A stretch of DNA of 64,000 bases from Cupriavidus pauculus (GCF_008801835.1 NZ_VZOW01000010.1:62001-126000); one strand, 5' to 3'. Shown: positions 32,516-41,808, counted from the stretch's first letter. A program made the numbers and translations. The notes: generated by a model not told the origin, from the letters alone.

Positions 32516-32908
32516 ATGGCGACGGACTACACCTCGCAAGTTACGACGACTGCGGACAGCGACAAGCTCGATGGGCTGCGCAAGCTCACCCACATCCTCT
32601 ATGCGCTCTACGCGATTCACTGGGTTACGGGCGGTATCACGGCGCTGATCGCAATCATCGTCAACTATGTGAAGCGGGACGATACGCGCGGCACGTTGTA
32701 TGCGTCGCATTTTGCTTGGCAGATCCGTACCTTCTGGTGGTCGATCCTGTGGTTTGCGGTGGGCGGTTGCATGTTCTTGACGGTGTTGCTTTTCCCGGTC
32801 GCGATCGGCCTGTGGAGCGTGTTGTCACTTTGGATGCTGTATCGTATCGTCAAGGGTTGGCTCTATCTGAACGACCGCAAGCCGATGTATCCGGGCGAGC
32901 AATTCTGA
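32516..32908 (+). CDS. DUF4870-like small membrane protein
   Basis: This 130-residue protein has a polar N-terminus and three hydrophobic segments (about 25-50, 68-90, 91-115), ending in a conserved-looking YRIVKGWLYLNDRKPMYPG tail. It resembles the DUF4870/TIGR-like membrane family often placed between hisE and hinT in betaproteobacteria. Function unknown. ATG at 32516 has a strong GGAGGG ribosome site; a longer frame from 32372 lies in hisE and is rejected. Confidence 0.85.
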   Translation: MATDYTSQVTTTADSDKLDGLRKLTHILYALYAIHWVTGGITALIAIIVNYVKRDDTRGTLYASHFAWQIRTFWWSILWFAVGGCMFLTVLLFPVAIGLWSVLSLWMLYRIVKGWLYLNDRKPMYPGEQF

Positions 32909-32992
32909 GACGAGCGGGAATTCCGTGCGCGGTAATGCCGGGTGGTGCGCCACGCAAGTACGAACGCACCGACACGCTGCAACAAAAACTTC

Positions 32993-33349
32993 ATGAAATC
33001 CCAGGACAATTGCATCTTCTGCAAGATCGTGGCCGGCCAGATCCCGTCCAACAAGCTGTATGAGGACGACGAGCTGCTGGCTTTTCACGACATTCATCCC
33101 AAAGCGCCGGTACACTTTCTGGTTATTCCGAAATCGCATGTCGATTCGCTGGCAGACTGCAGCGCCGGCGACGCGGATGTGCTTGCTAGAATGATGCTCA
33201 AGGTGCCAGAACTGGCGCGCCTTGCCGGCTGCAACAATGGCTTCCGGACGGTGATCAACACCGGCACGGACGGCGGACAGGAAGTGTTCCACCTCCATTT
33301 GCATGTACTCGGCGGTCCGCGCGATCAGTGGAAATCACCGGCGTTCTGA
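32993..33349 (+). CDS. hinT: HIT family nucleotide-binding protein HinT
   Basis: This 118-residue HIT protein hydrolyses adenosine 5'-phosphoramidates. The N-terminal [13 protein letters not shown] and the catalytic triad HLHLHVLGG (His-X-His-X-His) are intact. ATG at 32993 begins the conserved region. It sits directly before tatA, as in many Burkholderiales. Confidence 0.95.
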   Translation: MKSQDNCIFCKIVAGQIPSNKLYEDDELLAFHDIHPKAPVHFLVIPKSHVDSLADCSAGDADVLARMMLKVPELARLAGCNNGFRTVINTGTDGGQEVFHLHLHVLGGPRDQWKSPAF

Positions 33350-33510
33350 GAATTTTTGCAGGACAGCCAGGGCATGAGTCAGGTCGGGCCAGAAAAATGG
33401 CCCTGCCGGTTGTTGCGTCGGCCACCGTCGCCCGCCGCAACTTTCGATGGACGGAACTACGGGGCCGGGCGGTAAGTTTCCGACGCCCGCGGCTTTATCA
33501 GGAGCAAGAA

Positions 33511-33747
33511 ATGGGTTCGTTAAGCATTTGGCACTGGCTGATCGTGCTGGTGATCGTCATGCTCGTCTTCGGTACCAAGAAGCTGCGCAATATCGGCCAG
33601 GATCTGGGCGGCGCGGTGAAAGGCTTCAAGGACGGCATGAAGGAAGGCAACGCCGAAGAAGCGGGCGGTCAGGCCGCACCGGCCAAGGAACTGCGCGATT
33701 CCACCACGATCGACGTCGAAGCCAAGGAGAAGTCCCGTCAGCAATAA
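33511..33747 (+). CDS. tatA: TatA, Sec-independent translocase pore subunit
   Basis: This 78-residue protein has one N-terminal membrane helix (about 4-20, with the FGTKKL hinge) and an amphipathic helix containing [14 protein letters not shown], then an acidic tail. TatA oligomers form the channel that exports folded proteins with twin-arginine signals. ATG at 33511 follows a strong AGGAGC ribosome site. Confidence 0.96.
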   Translation: MGSLSIWHWLIVLVIVMLVFGTKKLRNIGQDLGGAVKGFKDGMKEGNAEEAGGQAAPAKELRDSTTIDVEAKEKSRQQ

Positions 33748-33787
33748 GCTGTCGGCGACTTTTGGCTTGTCAGTCATCCTCCCGGCG

Positions 33788-33804
33788 GCCGCGCATGACG
33801 CGGC
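33788..33804 (+). other. Perfect hairpin between tatA and tatB
   Basis: GCCGCG at 33788-33793 pairs with CGCGGC at 33799-33804 around a 5-base loop, in the 90-base gap after tatA. No T-run follows. A hairpin here could stabilise the tatA message, since TatA is needed in excess over TatB and TatC. Confidence 0.5.
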
Positions 33805-33837
33805 TTGCCTGCCCCGTTTCCCTGTTCCGATGTCCGC

Positions 33838-34359
33838 ATGATCGATCTCGGCATTTCCAAGCTGGCACTGATCGGCGCCGTTGCGCTGATCGTGATCGGC
33901 CCTGAGCGTTTGCCGAAAGTTGCGCGTACGGTTGGCGCACTGGTCGGCCGCGCGCAGCGCTATATCAACGATGTGAAGGCCGAAGTGAGCCGCGAGGTGG
34001 AACTTGAAGAACTGCGCAAGATGCGCACCGAATTCGAGACCGCCGCGCGCGATGTGGAGCAGACGATCCACAAGGAAGTCAGCGAGCACTCGCAGGCGCT
34101 GAACGACGCGCTGGGCGGAACCGACTCGCGCGCGGACGCGGCGGGGTCCAGTGGCACCGACGTCTCGGCCGGATATGTCCCGAGCTGGGATAGCGCGCAC
34201 AAGACGCGCAACGGGCGCAAGAGCTGGCGCGTGAAACAGGGCGCAAGGCCGATCTGGTTCAAGCGCCAACAGAACACGCGCGTCTGGGTGCAGTCCGGCG
34301 CGGCCCGCGTCAAGCGTCATCGCCCGGCCAGCGGCCGTAACCGATCCTTCTTCGAGTAA
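33838..34359 (+). CDS. tatB: TatB, Sec-independent translocase receptor subunit
   Basis: This 173-residue protein has the TatB N-terminus (MIDLGISKLALIGAVALIVIGPERLPKVART; conserved Glu and Pro after the membrane helix) and a long cytoplasmic helix (about 40-100). The C-terminus is unusually basic, rich in Arg, Lys and Trp. TatB with TatC recognises twin-arginine signals. The ATG at 33838 starts the conserved region; tatC follows after two bases. Confidence 0.95.
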   Translation: MIDLGISKLALIGAVALIVIGPERLPKVARTVGALVGRAQRYINDVKAEVSREVELEELRKMRTEFETAARDVEQTIHKEVSEHSQALNDALGGTDSRADAAGSSGTDVSAGYVPSWDSAHKTRNGRKSWRVKQGARPIWFKRQQNTRVWVQSGAARVKRHRPASGRNRSFFE

Positions 34360-34361
34360 GC

Positions 34362-35144
34362 ATGTCGGGCACTCCAGATCCTAACGACGAATCCCAGCAG
34401 GAAACCTTCATCTCCCATCTGATCGAACTGCGTGAGCGGCTGGTCAAGGCGGTGGCAGGGGTCGTCATCGTCTTTCTCGGCCTGGTTTACTGGGCCGCGG
34501 AGATTTTCAAACTGTTCTCGGCGCCGCTTACCCGGTCGCTGCCAAAGAATGGGCGCATGATCGTCACCGATGTCACCGGCTCGTTCTTTGTGCCGATGAA
34601 GGTGACGATGCTTGTTGCCTTTTTGATCGCGTTGCCTTGGGTGCTTTACCAGATCTGGCGTTTTGTTGCGCCGGGCCTGTATCAACACGAAAAGAAGCTG
34701 ATTCTGCCGCTGGTGAGCAGCAGCTATTTCCTTTTCCTCTGCGGCGTGGCGTTCGCATATTTTCTGGTGTTTCCGACGGTGTTCCATTTCATGGCGCACT
34801 ACAACGCACCGCTCGGCGCCGAGATGTCGACCGACATCGACAAGTACCTGAGCTTTGCAATGACCACCTTCCTGGCCTTCGGCATCACCTTCGAAGTACC
34901 GGTGGTGGTTATCGTGCTGGTGAAGTTTGGCGTGGTGGAACTGGAGAAGCTCAAGCAGATCCGCCCGTACGTGATCGTCGGCGCATTTGTGATCGCCGCT
35001 GTCGTCACACCGCCTGATGTGATGTCGCAACTGTTGCTGGCTGTACCTTTGATCGCGTTATACGAGCTCGGGTTGCTGATGGCGCGCTTTGTGACAAAAC
35101 AGCCCCTCCATGCGGCCGCAGAAGGCGAAGCTCAGGCCGATTAA
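34362..35144 (+). CDS. tatC: TatC, Sec-independent translocase core subunit
   Basis: This 260-residue protein has six membrane segments and the TatC signature (FISHLIELRERLVK near the start; FGITFEVPVV and YVIVGAFVIAAVVTPPD later). It is the main binding site for twin-arginine signal peptides. A likely client, the Rieske protein of the bc1 complex, is encoded about 4.6 kb downstream. Confidence 0.97.
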   Translation: MSGTPDPNDESQQETFISHLIELRERLVKAVAGVVIVFLGLVYWAAEIFKLFSAPLTRSLPKNGRMIVTDVTGSFFVPMKVTMLVAFLIALPWVLYQIWRFVAPGLYQHEKKLILPLVSSSYFLFLCGVAFAYFLVFPTVFHFMAHYNAPLGAEMSTDIDKYLSFAMTTFLAFGITFEVPVVVIVLVKFGVVELEKLKQIRPYVIVGAFVIAAVVTPPDVMSQLLLAVPLIALYELGLLMARFVTKQPLHAAAEGEAQAD

Positions 35145-35343
35145 GTTGCATCGGAAGATGTTAACGGCCTGTATCCCGCGGGTCTGAATGTCGGGTTTTG
35201 CACCAAAGTAGTGAAAATCCCCCCGATTGCTGTTGCTTCATCACAACAAGATCGGTCGGTAAACCGAGTTTACGGCGAAAAAGACTTCTGACGCGCCGGG
35301 GGGGTGACACATAATACGACGCAGACGTGAAGGTTAATGCGTC

Positions 35344-35359
35344 GCCCAAGCACTTGGGC
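35344..35359 (+). promoter_or_regulatory. Perfect palindrome in the porin leader
   Basis: GCCCAAG at 35344-35350 is followed by CA and then CTTGGGC at 35353-35359, a perfect dyad 41 bases upstream of the porin start. It could be an operator or an RNA hairpin. The most likely -10 box upstream is CATAAT at 35310-35315, with a poor -35, so transcription would start before the palindrome and place it in the 5' leader. The rest of the 255-base gap 35145-35399 shows no gene. Confidence 0.55.
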
Positions 35360-35399
35360 AACCAAGATTTCCCAATCAGTTGACAAGGAAAGTGTCGAT

Positions 35400-36542
35400 A
35401 TGAAGATGAAACTGTTTGCAGCTGCCGTTGCCGCTCTGGCCGCCGGCGGTGCCTATGCCCAGTCGAGCGTGACCCTGTACGGTGTGGTTGACGCTGGTGT
35501 CGAATACCAAAACCATCAGCCGGGCGTGTCGGGCAGCCACGACGTGGTGCGTCTGAACTCGGGCAACATGTCGGGCAGCCGTTGGGGCCTGCGTGGCGTG
35601 GAAGACCTGGGCGGCGGCCTGAAGGGCGTGTTCGTCCTGGAAAGCGGTTTCAGCGTTGACACCGGCGTGTCGGGTCAAAGCAACCGTCTGTTCGGCCGTC
35701 AAGCCTTCGTGGGTGTGCAAAGCCAGTTCGGTACCCTGACCCTGGGTCGCCACCAAACGCCGTTCTATGACTTCGGTCTGGCCTTCGACCCGATGGCCAT
35801 CTCGTCGAACTACTCGATCACGTCGCAAGGCACCGAGTTCCAGTCGCGTGCTGACAACTCGGTCAAGTACATCGGCACGTTCGGTGGCCTGACCACCTCG
35901 CTGCTGTACAGCACCGGTGCCAACACTGTTGGTACGGCCAGCGCCTACCAAGGTATCAGCGGCGAAGTTCCGGGTTCGTACAAGACCGGCCGTGAGTACA
36001 GCGCCAGCGTGGTTTACAACGGCGGCCCGTTCTCGATCGGCGCAATCTTTGACGAAACGAACCTGGGCAACCCGGCTATCGCTGGTGTTGACTCGACCCG
36101 CGCCAAGATCCAACGCGCTTCGCTGGCTGGTACGTACGCTTTCGGTCCGGCCAAGGTCTTCGCTGGCTACCGTTACGCTCACGCCCTGGACAACGCACGT
36201 CTGCCGGGCGGTACGCTGGCAAACGGTACGGTTGCTGCCAACGTGTCGAACCTGTACTGGCTGGGTCTGGGTTACCAGCTGACCCCGGCTCTGTCGCTGA
36301 CCGGCGCAGCTTACTACCAAGACTTCCGCAACACCGGTGCTGATCCGTGGAGCTTCGTGGTGTCGACGGACTACGCTTTCTCGAAGCGTACCGACGCATA
36401 CTTCAACGTGGCTTACACGAAGAACAAGGATGGTTCGACCCTGGGCCTGTCGGGCACGGGCGCTGCTGGTTCGGGCTTCGGCGCGACCAACGGTTCGGCC
36501 AACCAGTTCGGCGCTGTGGTTGGTGTTCGCCACAAGTTCTAA
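35400..36542 (+). CDS. Trimeric outer-membrane porin (OmpC-like, Gram-negative porin family)
   Basis: This 380-residue porin has a signal peptide (about 1-20, AYA cleavage), begins the mature protein with QSSVTLYGVVDAG, carries the SRWGLRGVEDLGGGLKG region typical of Burkholderiales porins, and ends in HKF with the C-terminal Phe used for Bam assembly. It is a 16-strand general diffusion channel. Codon choice is strongly biased (many CGT, GGT and GCT), unlike neighbouring genes, which fits very high expression. ATG at 35400 has an AAGGAAA ribosome site; the earlier in-frame ATG at 35337 is rejected because it adds polar residues before the signal. Confidence 0.95.
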   Translation: MKMKLFAAAVAALAAGGAYAQSSVTLYGVVDAGVEYQNHQPGVSGSHDVVRLNSGNMSGSRWGLRGVEDLGGGLKGVFVLESGFSVDTGVSGQSNRLFGRQAFVGVQSQFGTLTLGRHQTPFYDFGLAFDPMAISSNYSITSQGTEFQSRADNSVKYIGTFGGLTTSLLYSTGANTVGTASAYQGISGEVPGSYKTGREYSASVVYNGGPFSIGAIFDETNLGNPAIAGVDSTRAKIQRASLAGTYAFGPAKVFAGYRYAHALDNARLPGGTLANGTVAANVSNLYWLGLGYQLTPALSLTGAAYYQDFRNTGADPWSFVVSTDYAFSKRTDAYFNVAYTKNKDGSTLGLSGTGAAGSGFGATNGSANQFGAVVGVRHKF

Positions 36543-36584
36543 TTTGACGCGGGTGTAAGCCCGCTTCAGATTCGGCTTGATGGA

Positions 36585-36618
36585 AACGCCGGCTTCCGAA
36601 AGGATGCCGGCGTTTTCT
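36585..36618 (+). terminator. Intrinsic terminator after the porin gene
   Basis: AACGCCGGC at 36585-36593 pairs with GCCGGCGTT at 36606-36614, followed by a T-rich tail (TTTTCTTTT). A smaller hairpin (GCGGG/CCCGC, 36549-36564) comes just before it. Confidence 0.9.
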
Positions 36619-36620
36619 TT

Positions 36621-37036
36621 TGTGCGCGGGCTTTTAAGTGTCGGCCTCGCGTGTCGTAGAAGTCGATATCGTGTCCGGCTATCTTCGTGTGAGTCGCCCG
36701 AGCCTGTCAGGTCGGCACCATCGGCCGCGTCCGTAGAGCATCAGCTTGCCGAGCTCACCATGCGTCTGGGAAAGGGCCGGCACGCTTGGCGTCACCCGAT
36801 TGGCACTGAATGGCGCCCCGGCATAGGAAAAAGGGGGGCGCCGATCCACATATGTATCGCGGCCACTGGTGGCCGAGGCAAGCCATTTCGCCATCGGTAG
36901 CCAAATCCCCATCGAGGGACCACTTCAGGCTGCGTGTTGACCTTTGCGGACCGCGCCGGAAATCGCCCTGTATGCCCATTCGGTTTGCAGTCCTGCCGCA
37001 AATTTGCCGCGGATGCCATCATTCTCGCGCGGCCAA
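36621..37036. other. Gene-free stretch containing an unexplained stem-loop
   Basis: No convincing gene is seen between the porin terminator and the terminator of the protease gene. Open frames crossing it lack ribosome sites and codon bias. It contains an 8-bp perfect inverted repeat (GGCGCCCC at 36812-36819 with GGGGCGCC at 36835-36842) with a purine-rich 15-base loop. An untranslated RNA is possible but not shown. Confidence 0.5.
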
Positions 37037-37038
37037 AC

Positions 37039-37069
37039 AAAAAACCCCCGTCATTGCTGACGAGGGTTT
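37039..37069 (-). terminator. Intrinsic terminator of the DegS-like protease gene
   Basis: Read on the minus strand, a 12-bp stem (37058-37069 with 37042-37053, one G-U pair) with a 4-base loop is followed by a T-run. It lies 55 bases after the protease stop. Confidence 0.88.
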
Positions 37070-37123
37070 GTCATTGGCCGACCTGTCATCGGTCGAGCTA
37101 CAGTGGCTGTGCAGCCACGATCT

Positions 37124-38317
37124 TTACTCTTCTTCATCCAGCGGCATCGCGCGCCGCGGTGGCGGCGGGCGCTTGCCGATGGTGACCGCCAGATCGGCCG
37201 GCTTGCCTCTGCGGATCACCTTCATCTTGATCTCGGCGCCAGGCTTCAGTTGCGCAATGGCATTGAGCAGTGCTGTCGTATCCGTGATCGGTTGATTGTC
37301 GACCGATACCAGCACGTCACCCGGCTTCACTCCTGCCTTGTCGGCAGGCCCACCCTGGACCACGGCGGCAATCAGCGCGCCTTCCTTCGCATCCAAGCCA
37401 AACGATTCCGCGATTTCAGGGGTGAGATCCTGTGGCTCCACGCCGATCCAGCCGCGCGTGACGCTACCAGTCGAGATGATCGATTCCATCACCTGCTTTG
37501 CGGTCGACACCGGAATCGCGAAACCAATGCCCAGTGATCCCCCGGAACGCGAGTAGATCGCGGTGTTGATGCCCAGCAGATTGCCTTGGGCGTCCACCAG
37601 CGCACCACCCGAATTGCCGGGGTTGATCGCCGCATCGGTCTGGATGAAGTTTTCGAACGTGTTGATGCCAAGATGGCTGCGCCCCAGCGCGGAAACAATG
37701 CCCATCGTCACGGTTTGTCCAACGCCGAACGGATTGCCGATGGCCAGCACCACGTCGCCAACCTTCACGTTCTCGATGCGACCCAGCGTGATCGCAGGCA
37801 GATCCTTGAGCGAAATCTTGAGAACGGCCAGATCGGTCTCCGGGTCGGAGCCCACTACCTTGGCGTTAGCCTTCCGGCCGTCGGTGAGCGCCACCTCGAT
37901 TTCGTCTGCGCCATCCACGACATGGTGGTTGGTTAGAATGTAACCTTCGGCGCTGACGATCACCCCTGAGCCCAGGCTGGAAACCGGTTCCTGGCGCTCC
38001 GGAAGCCGGTCGCCAAAGAAGAACCGGAACCATGGATCCTCAGCCTGCGGATTGGGCGAGCGCTTTGCCCCGTTCTTGCTGGTGAAGATATTGACCACCG
38101 CGGGCATGGCCTCCTTGGCGGCGTCGCTATACGACCCCTGCGCAGCCGACCCCGCCACACTTGGCACGACTTCTTTCAGTGCGACGATGGGAGACCCGGA
38201 TTGCACGGCCACCCGCCCGCGCTGTAGCCACTCGGGTTTGAGCGTAGCCACCACGAACCACACGGCTAGCACAACCGTGACAGCCTGAGCGAAGAACAGC
38301 CAAAAGCGGCGCAACAT
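37124..38317 (-). CDS. DegS-like membrane-anchored serine protease (HtrA family, one PDZ domain)
   Basis: This 397-residue protein has an N-terminal membrane anchor (about 5-25), a trypsin-like domain with catalytic H132 (TNHHVVDG), D162 (TDLAVLK) and S236 (NPGNSGGAL), and one PDZ domain (about 280-375). One PDZ plus a membrane anchor is the DegS/AlgW layout, which starts the sigma-E envelope-stress cascade by cutting the anti-sigma factor; DegP and MucD have two PDZ domains. The C-terminus is Pro/Arg-rich. ATG at 38317 was chosen because the longer start at 38347 would overlap the divergent Nif3 gene. Confidence 0.92.
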   Translation of the reverse strand: MLRRFWLFFAQAVTVVLAVWFVVATLKPEWLQRGRVAVQSGSPIVALKEVVPSVAGSAAQGSYSDAAKEAMPAVVNIFTSKNGAKRSPNPQAEDPWFRFFFGDRLPERQEPVSSLGSGVIVSAEGYILTNHHVVDGADEIEVALTDGRKANAKVVGSDPETDLAVLKISLKDLPAITLGRIENVKVGDVVLAIGNPFGVGQTVTMGIVSALGRSHLGINTFENFIQTDAAINPGNSGGALVDAQGNLLGINTAIYSRSGGSLGIGFAIPVSTAKQVMESIISTGSVTRGWIGVEPQDLTPEIAESFGLDAKEGALIAAVVQGGPADKAGVKPGDVLVSVDNQPITDTTALLNAIAQLKPGAEIKMKVIRRGKPADLAVTIGKRPPPPRRAMPLDEEE

Positions 38318-38337
38318 ATTGGAGTTTTGAGCAGAAA

Positions 38338-39084
38338 ATGAAAACAAAAGAGCTTGAATTGTACTTGAACGACCTGTTGGAGGTTTCCCGTTTCAAGGAC
38401 TATTGCCCGAACGGACTCCAAGTGCAAGGCCGCGTGGAAATCGAGCATATCGTCACCGGCGTAACCGCCAGCCTGGCGTTAATCGACGCAGCGATCGATG
38501 CGGGGGCCGACGCCATCCTCGTTCACCACGGATATTTCTGGAAAAACGAGGACGCCCGCGTTATCGGACAAAAGCATGCGCGGCTGAAAAAGTTGCTTGC
38601 CGCCGATATCAATTTGCTGGCATTTCACCTGCCGCTCGATGCGCACCCCGAACTGGGCAACAACGCCCAGCTTGGCCTACAGCTCGGCATCGCGCCGAAC
38701 GGCCGCTTTAGCGACGATCAATTGGGATGGACCGGGACGCTGCCCCAGCCGATGCCGTTGAGCGCGTTTGCCGCGCACGTCGGTGGGGTTCTGGATCGCG
38801 AGCCGTTGGCGATTGGCGATCCGGACCAGACGGTGCGGTCGATCGCCTGGTGTACGGGCGGCGCGCAGGGATATTTTGCCGCGGCTGTGGCAGCGGGCGT
38901 GGACGTATATTTGAGCGGCGAAGTGTCCGAACCGACCACCCACCTGGCGCGCGAGAGCGGCGTGGCGTATATCGCGGCGGGCCATCACGCTACCGAGCGC
39001 TATGGCATTCGCGCAGTGGGGGAGCATTTGTCGCAGCGCTTCGGCCTGCGCCACACGTTCATCGATATTCCGAACCCGGTCTGA
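38338..39084 (+). CDS. Nif3-like dinuclear metal protein
   Basis: This 248-residue protein belongs to the Nif3/YbgI family, often labelled GTP cyclohydrolase 1 type 2 although the activity is doubtful. Metal ligands are recognisable: H63-H64 in LVHHGYFW, the Asp in HLPLDAHPE, and His plus Glu in GHHATERYG. It is cytoplasmic and of the short form without the central insert domain. It diverges from the DegS-like gene with only 20 bases between start codons. Confidence 0.92.
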   Translation: MKTKELELYLNDLLEVSRFKDYCPNGLQVQGRVEIEHIVTGVTASLALIDAAIDAGADAILVHHGYFWKNEDARVIGQKHARLKKLLAADINLLAFHLPLDAHPELGNNAQLGLQLGIAPNGRFSDDQLGWTGTLPQPMPLSAFAAHVGGVLDREPLAIGDPDQTVRSIAWCTGGAQGYFAAAVAAGVDVYLSGEVSEPTTHLARESGVAYIAAGHHATERYGIRAVGEHLSQRFGLRHTFIDIPNPV

Positions 39085-39118
39085 ACCGGGTCCGGGTCTT
39101 CGGCGAGAACCGCAAAAA

Positions 39119-39553
39119 TCAGGCGCGCGGCGCCTGCAGGCTGTCGCGGATTTCACGCAGCAGCTTGATGTCCTCTGGCGTTTCCGCCGGCGCGGGGGCT
39201 GCCTCGTGTTTGGCCCGCATCTTGTTGAAGCCGCGAACCATCAAGAAGATGATGAAAGCCAGGATGACGAAATTGACCGCGATAGTCAGGAAGTTGCCGT
39301 AGGCAAACACCGGTACACCGGCTTTTTTCAGCGCGTCAAGCGTGTGGGGGACATTCGGCGGAGGTTCCGCCAGCGCGATGAACATGTTGGAAAAATCCAA
39401 TTTGCCTACCACGCGCCCCACCACCGGCATGATCAGGTCATTGACGACCGAATCGACGATCTTCCCAAAAGCCGCGCCGATGATGACACCCACAGCCAGG
39501 TCGATCACGTTGCCGCGCATGGCAAAAGTTCGGAACTCGCTCATCATTCCCAT
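39119..39553 (-). CDS. mscL: Large-conductance mechanosensitive channel MscL
   Basis: This 144-residue channel opens under membrane tension to release solutes in osmotic downshock. It has the N-terminal [25 protein letters not shown] helix region (first membrane helix lined by small residues) and a second helix (about 75-100), then a cytoplasmic C-terminal helix. ATG at 39553 has a GGAGA ribosome site; the frame continues upstream to 39670 but that part is not conserved. Confidence 0.96.
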   Translation of the reverse strand: MGMMSEFRTFAMRGNVIDLAVGVIIGAAFGKIVDSVVNDLIMPVVGRVVGKLDFSNMFIALAEPPPNVPHTLDALKKAGVPVFAYGNFLTIAVNFVILAFIIFLMVRGFNKMRAKHEAAPAPAETPEDIKLLREIRDSLQAPRA

Positions 39554-39731
39554 AGGCTTTTCTCCAATTTGTTGTTCCAGATTAACGTTTGCGTTCGAGT
39601 AAGACTGCATCATCGCAACCTCGAGTGCAAGTCTGGATGCCGCGTTCGAACGCCCCAACACCGATCCCATGACCGATTATCGGCGCGACGGCTATCAGTA
39701 GTTCGCCTATCGTCGCCAGATGTGCCTCAGG

Positions 39732-39737
39732 TATAAT
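39732..39737 (+). promoter_or_regulatory. Candidate -10 box of the petABC operon
   Basis: A perfect TATAAT sits 48 bases before petA. No matching -35 was found at 16-18 bases, so the promoter may depend on an activator. Confidence 0.45.
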
Positions 39738-39784
39738 TTTTTGTTGACGCAGGATTCAATTGATGACATCCCCTGGGGTTTGGA

Positions 39785-40402
39785 ATGAGTGACCAGCAGA
39801 ACGTGAAGAACGTGGACAAAGGTCGCCGCAATTGGTTGATCGCGACATCTGTCGCGGGCGGCGTAGGAGGCGTAGCAGTAGCGGTACCGTTTGTTAGTAC
39901 GTTTGCACCGTCGGAGAAGGCCAAGGCCGCCGGAGCGCCAGTCGAGGCTGATATCGGCGCGCTGAAACCTGGCGAGATGATGACGGTGGAGTGGCGCGGC
40001 AAACCGGTCTGGATTCTGCGCCGCACGCCCGAGATGCTGGCTTCGCTCAAGAAAACAGATCCCGAAGTGGCCGATCCAAACTCCGACGTGCCTTTCACGA
40101 TGAAAACGCCGGAGTACTGCAAGAACGAAACCCGTTCCCGCGCAGACCACAAAGACCTGCTTGTCGTGGTTGGCATCTGTTCCCATCTGGGCTGTTCGCC
40201 ATCGGGTCCGTTCCCGGCCGGCGCCAATCCCCAGCTCGGCGGCGATCCGGGCTTCCTGTGCCCATGCCATGGTTCCACCTTCGACCTGGCCGGCCGCGTC
40301 TTCAAGAACAAGCCTGCCCCGCAGAATCTTGACGTCCCCCCGTACCAGTTCCTGTCCGACACGAAAATCGTGATCGGCAAGGACGAGAAAGGAGAAGCGT
40401 GA
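39785..40402 (+). CDS. petA: Rieske iron-sulfur protein of cytochrome bc1
   Basis: This 205-residue subunit carries the 2Fe-2S cluster that takes electrons from ubiquinol. Ligand motifs are C132-X-H134-LGC137 and C159-P-C161-H162-GS. The N-terminus holds a GRRNWL twin-arginine-like motif before the single membrane helix, consistent with export of the folded domain by Tat. It heads the petABC operon; petB begins directly after. Confidence 0.97.
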   Translation: MSDQQNVKNVDKGRRNWLIATSVAGGVGGVAVAVPFVSTFAPSEKAKAAGAPVEADIGALKPGEMMTVEWRGKPVWILRRTPEMLASLKKTDPEVADPNSDVPFTMKTPEYCKNETRSRADHKDLLVVVGICSHLGCSPSGPFPAGANPQLGGDPGFLCPCHGSTFDLAGRVFKNKPAPQNLDVPPYQFLSDTKIVIGKDEKGEA

Positions 40403-40404
40403 TC

Positions 40405-41808
40405 ATGGCGGCCGAAAAAGAAGTCAAGACTACCGGGCTGCTGGGTTGGATCGACGCCCGCTTCCCCGCGACGCAGCTTTGGGAAGACCATCTCTCCAAG
40501 TACTACGCGCCCAAGAATTTCAATTTCTGGTATTTCTTCGGATCGCTTGCGCTGCTGGTGCTGGTGATCCAGATCGTCACCGGCATTTTCCTGGTGATGA
40601 ACTACAAACCGGACGGCACTCTCAACGCCGCCGGCATTCCGGTGGCCTTCGCGAGCGTGGAATTCATCATGCGCGAAGTGCCCTGGGGCTGGCTGGTGCG
40701 CTACATGCATTCCACCGGCGCCTCGGCGTTTTTCGTCGTGGTCTACCTGCACATGTTCCGCGGGCTGCTGTACGGTTCGTATCGCAAGCCGCGTGAGCTG
40801 GTGTGGATCTTCGGCTGCCTGATCTTCCTGTGTCTGATGGCCGAAGCCTTCATGGGCTATCTGCTGCCGTGGGGCCAGATGTCGTACTGGGGCGCTCAGG
40901 TGATCGTGAACCTGTTCTCGGCGATTCCCGTGATCGGCCAGGACCTGTCGCTGTTCATCCGCGGTGACTACGTGGTCAGCGATGCCACGCTGAACCGCTT
41001 CTTCTCGTTCCACGTCATTGCGGTGCCGCTGGTGCTGCTGGGCCTGGTCGTGGCGCACATCATCGCGCTGCATGAAGTCGGTTCGAACAACCCGGACGGC
41101 GTCGAAATCAAGGCCAAGAAGGACGAAAACGGCGTTCCGCTCGACGGCATTCCGTTCCACCCGTACTACTCGGTGCACGACCTACTCGGGGTTGGCGGAT
41201 TCCTGATCATTTTCTCGGCCGTCATCTTCTTCTTCCCCGAAGTGGGCGGGTATTTCCTGGAGGCCAACAACTTCTTCCCGGCCGATCCGCTGAAGACGCC
41301 GCCGCACATCGCACCGGTGTGGTACTTCACGCCGTTCTACTCGATGCTGCGCGCCACCACGTCGAACTTCCTGCCGATCCTGTGGTTGTTCTTCGCGGTC
41401 GTGCTTGGCATGGTGTTCCTGCGCACGAAGGATGCGCGCGTCCGTATTGGCTCGGTGGCTGTGCTCGTGATCCTGGCCGTGGGCTTCTATTTCATCGACG
41501 CCAAGTTCTGGGGCGTGCTGGTGATGGGCGGCTCGGTGATCGTGCTGTTCTTCCTGCCTTGGCTCGACTGCTCGCCGGTCAAGTCGATCCGCTATCGTCC
41601 ATCGTTCCACAAGTCGATCCTGATCGTCTTCGTGGTGGTGTTCCTGATCCTGGGCTATCTGGGTGTGCAACCGCCGTCGCCGGTTGGCGAGAAGGTATCG
41701 CAGCTGGGTACGCTGCTGTACTTTGCCTTCTTCCTGACCATGCCGCTGTGGAGCCGTGCCGGCACGTTCAAGCCGGTGCCGGAGCGTGTCACGTTCCATC
41801 CGCACTAA
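40405..41808 (+). CDS. petB: Cytochrome b of the bc1 complex
   Basis: This 467-residue membrane protein binds two hemes b and forms the quinol oxidation and reduction sites. It shows about eight or nine membrane helices, the heme histidine pairs in RYMHSTGASAFF and FHVIAVPL, the PEWY-equivalent region (TPPHIAPVWYFTPFYSMLR; conserved Pro and Trp-Tyr), and a C-terminal extension beyond the usual eight helices. ATG at 40405 is preferred over GTG at 40399 because the AAAGGAG ribosome site is ten bases from it. Confidence 0.97.
   Translation: MAAEKEVKTTGLLGWIDARFPATQLWEDHLSKYYAPKNFNFWYFFGSLALLVLVIQIVTGIFLVMNYKPDGTLNAAGIPVAFASVEFIMREVPWGWLVRYMHSTGASAFFVVVYLHMFRGLLYGSYRKPRELVWIFGCLIFLCLMAEAFMGYLLPWGQMSYWGAQVIVNLFSAIPVIGQDLSLFIRGDYVVSDATLNRFFSFHVIAVPLVLLGLVVAHIIALHEVGSNNPDGVEIKAKKDENGVPLDGIPFHPYYSVHDLLGVGGFLIIFSAVIFFFPEVGGYFLEANNFFPADPLKTPPHIAPVWYFTPFYSMLRATTSNFLPILWLFFAVVLGMVFLRTKDARVRIGSVAVLVILAVGFYFIDAKFWGVLVMGGSVIVLFFLPWLDCSPVKSIRYRPSFHKSILIVFVVVFLILGYLGVQPPSPVGEKVSQLGTLLYFAFFLTMPLWSRAGTFKPVPERVTFHPH

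Noticed and set aside
36810..37295. 161-codon open frame in the gap before the protease gene
   Set aside because: No ribosome site, no codon bias, and it crosses a clear terminator and the 3' end of the protease gene.
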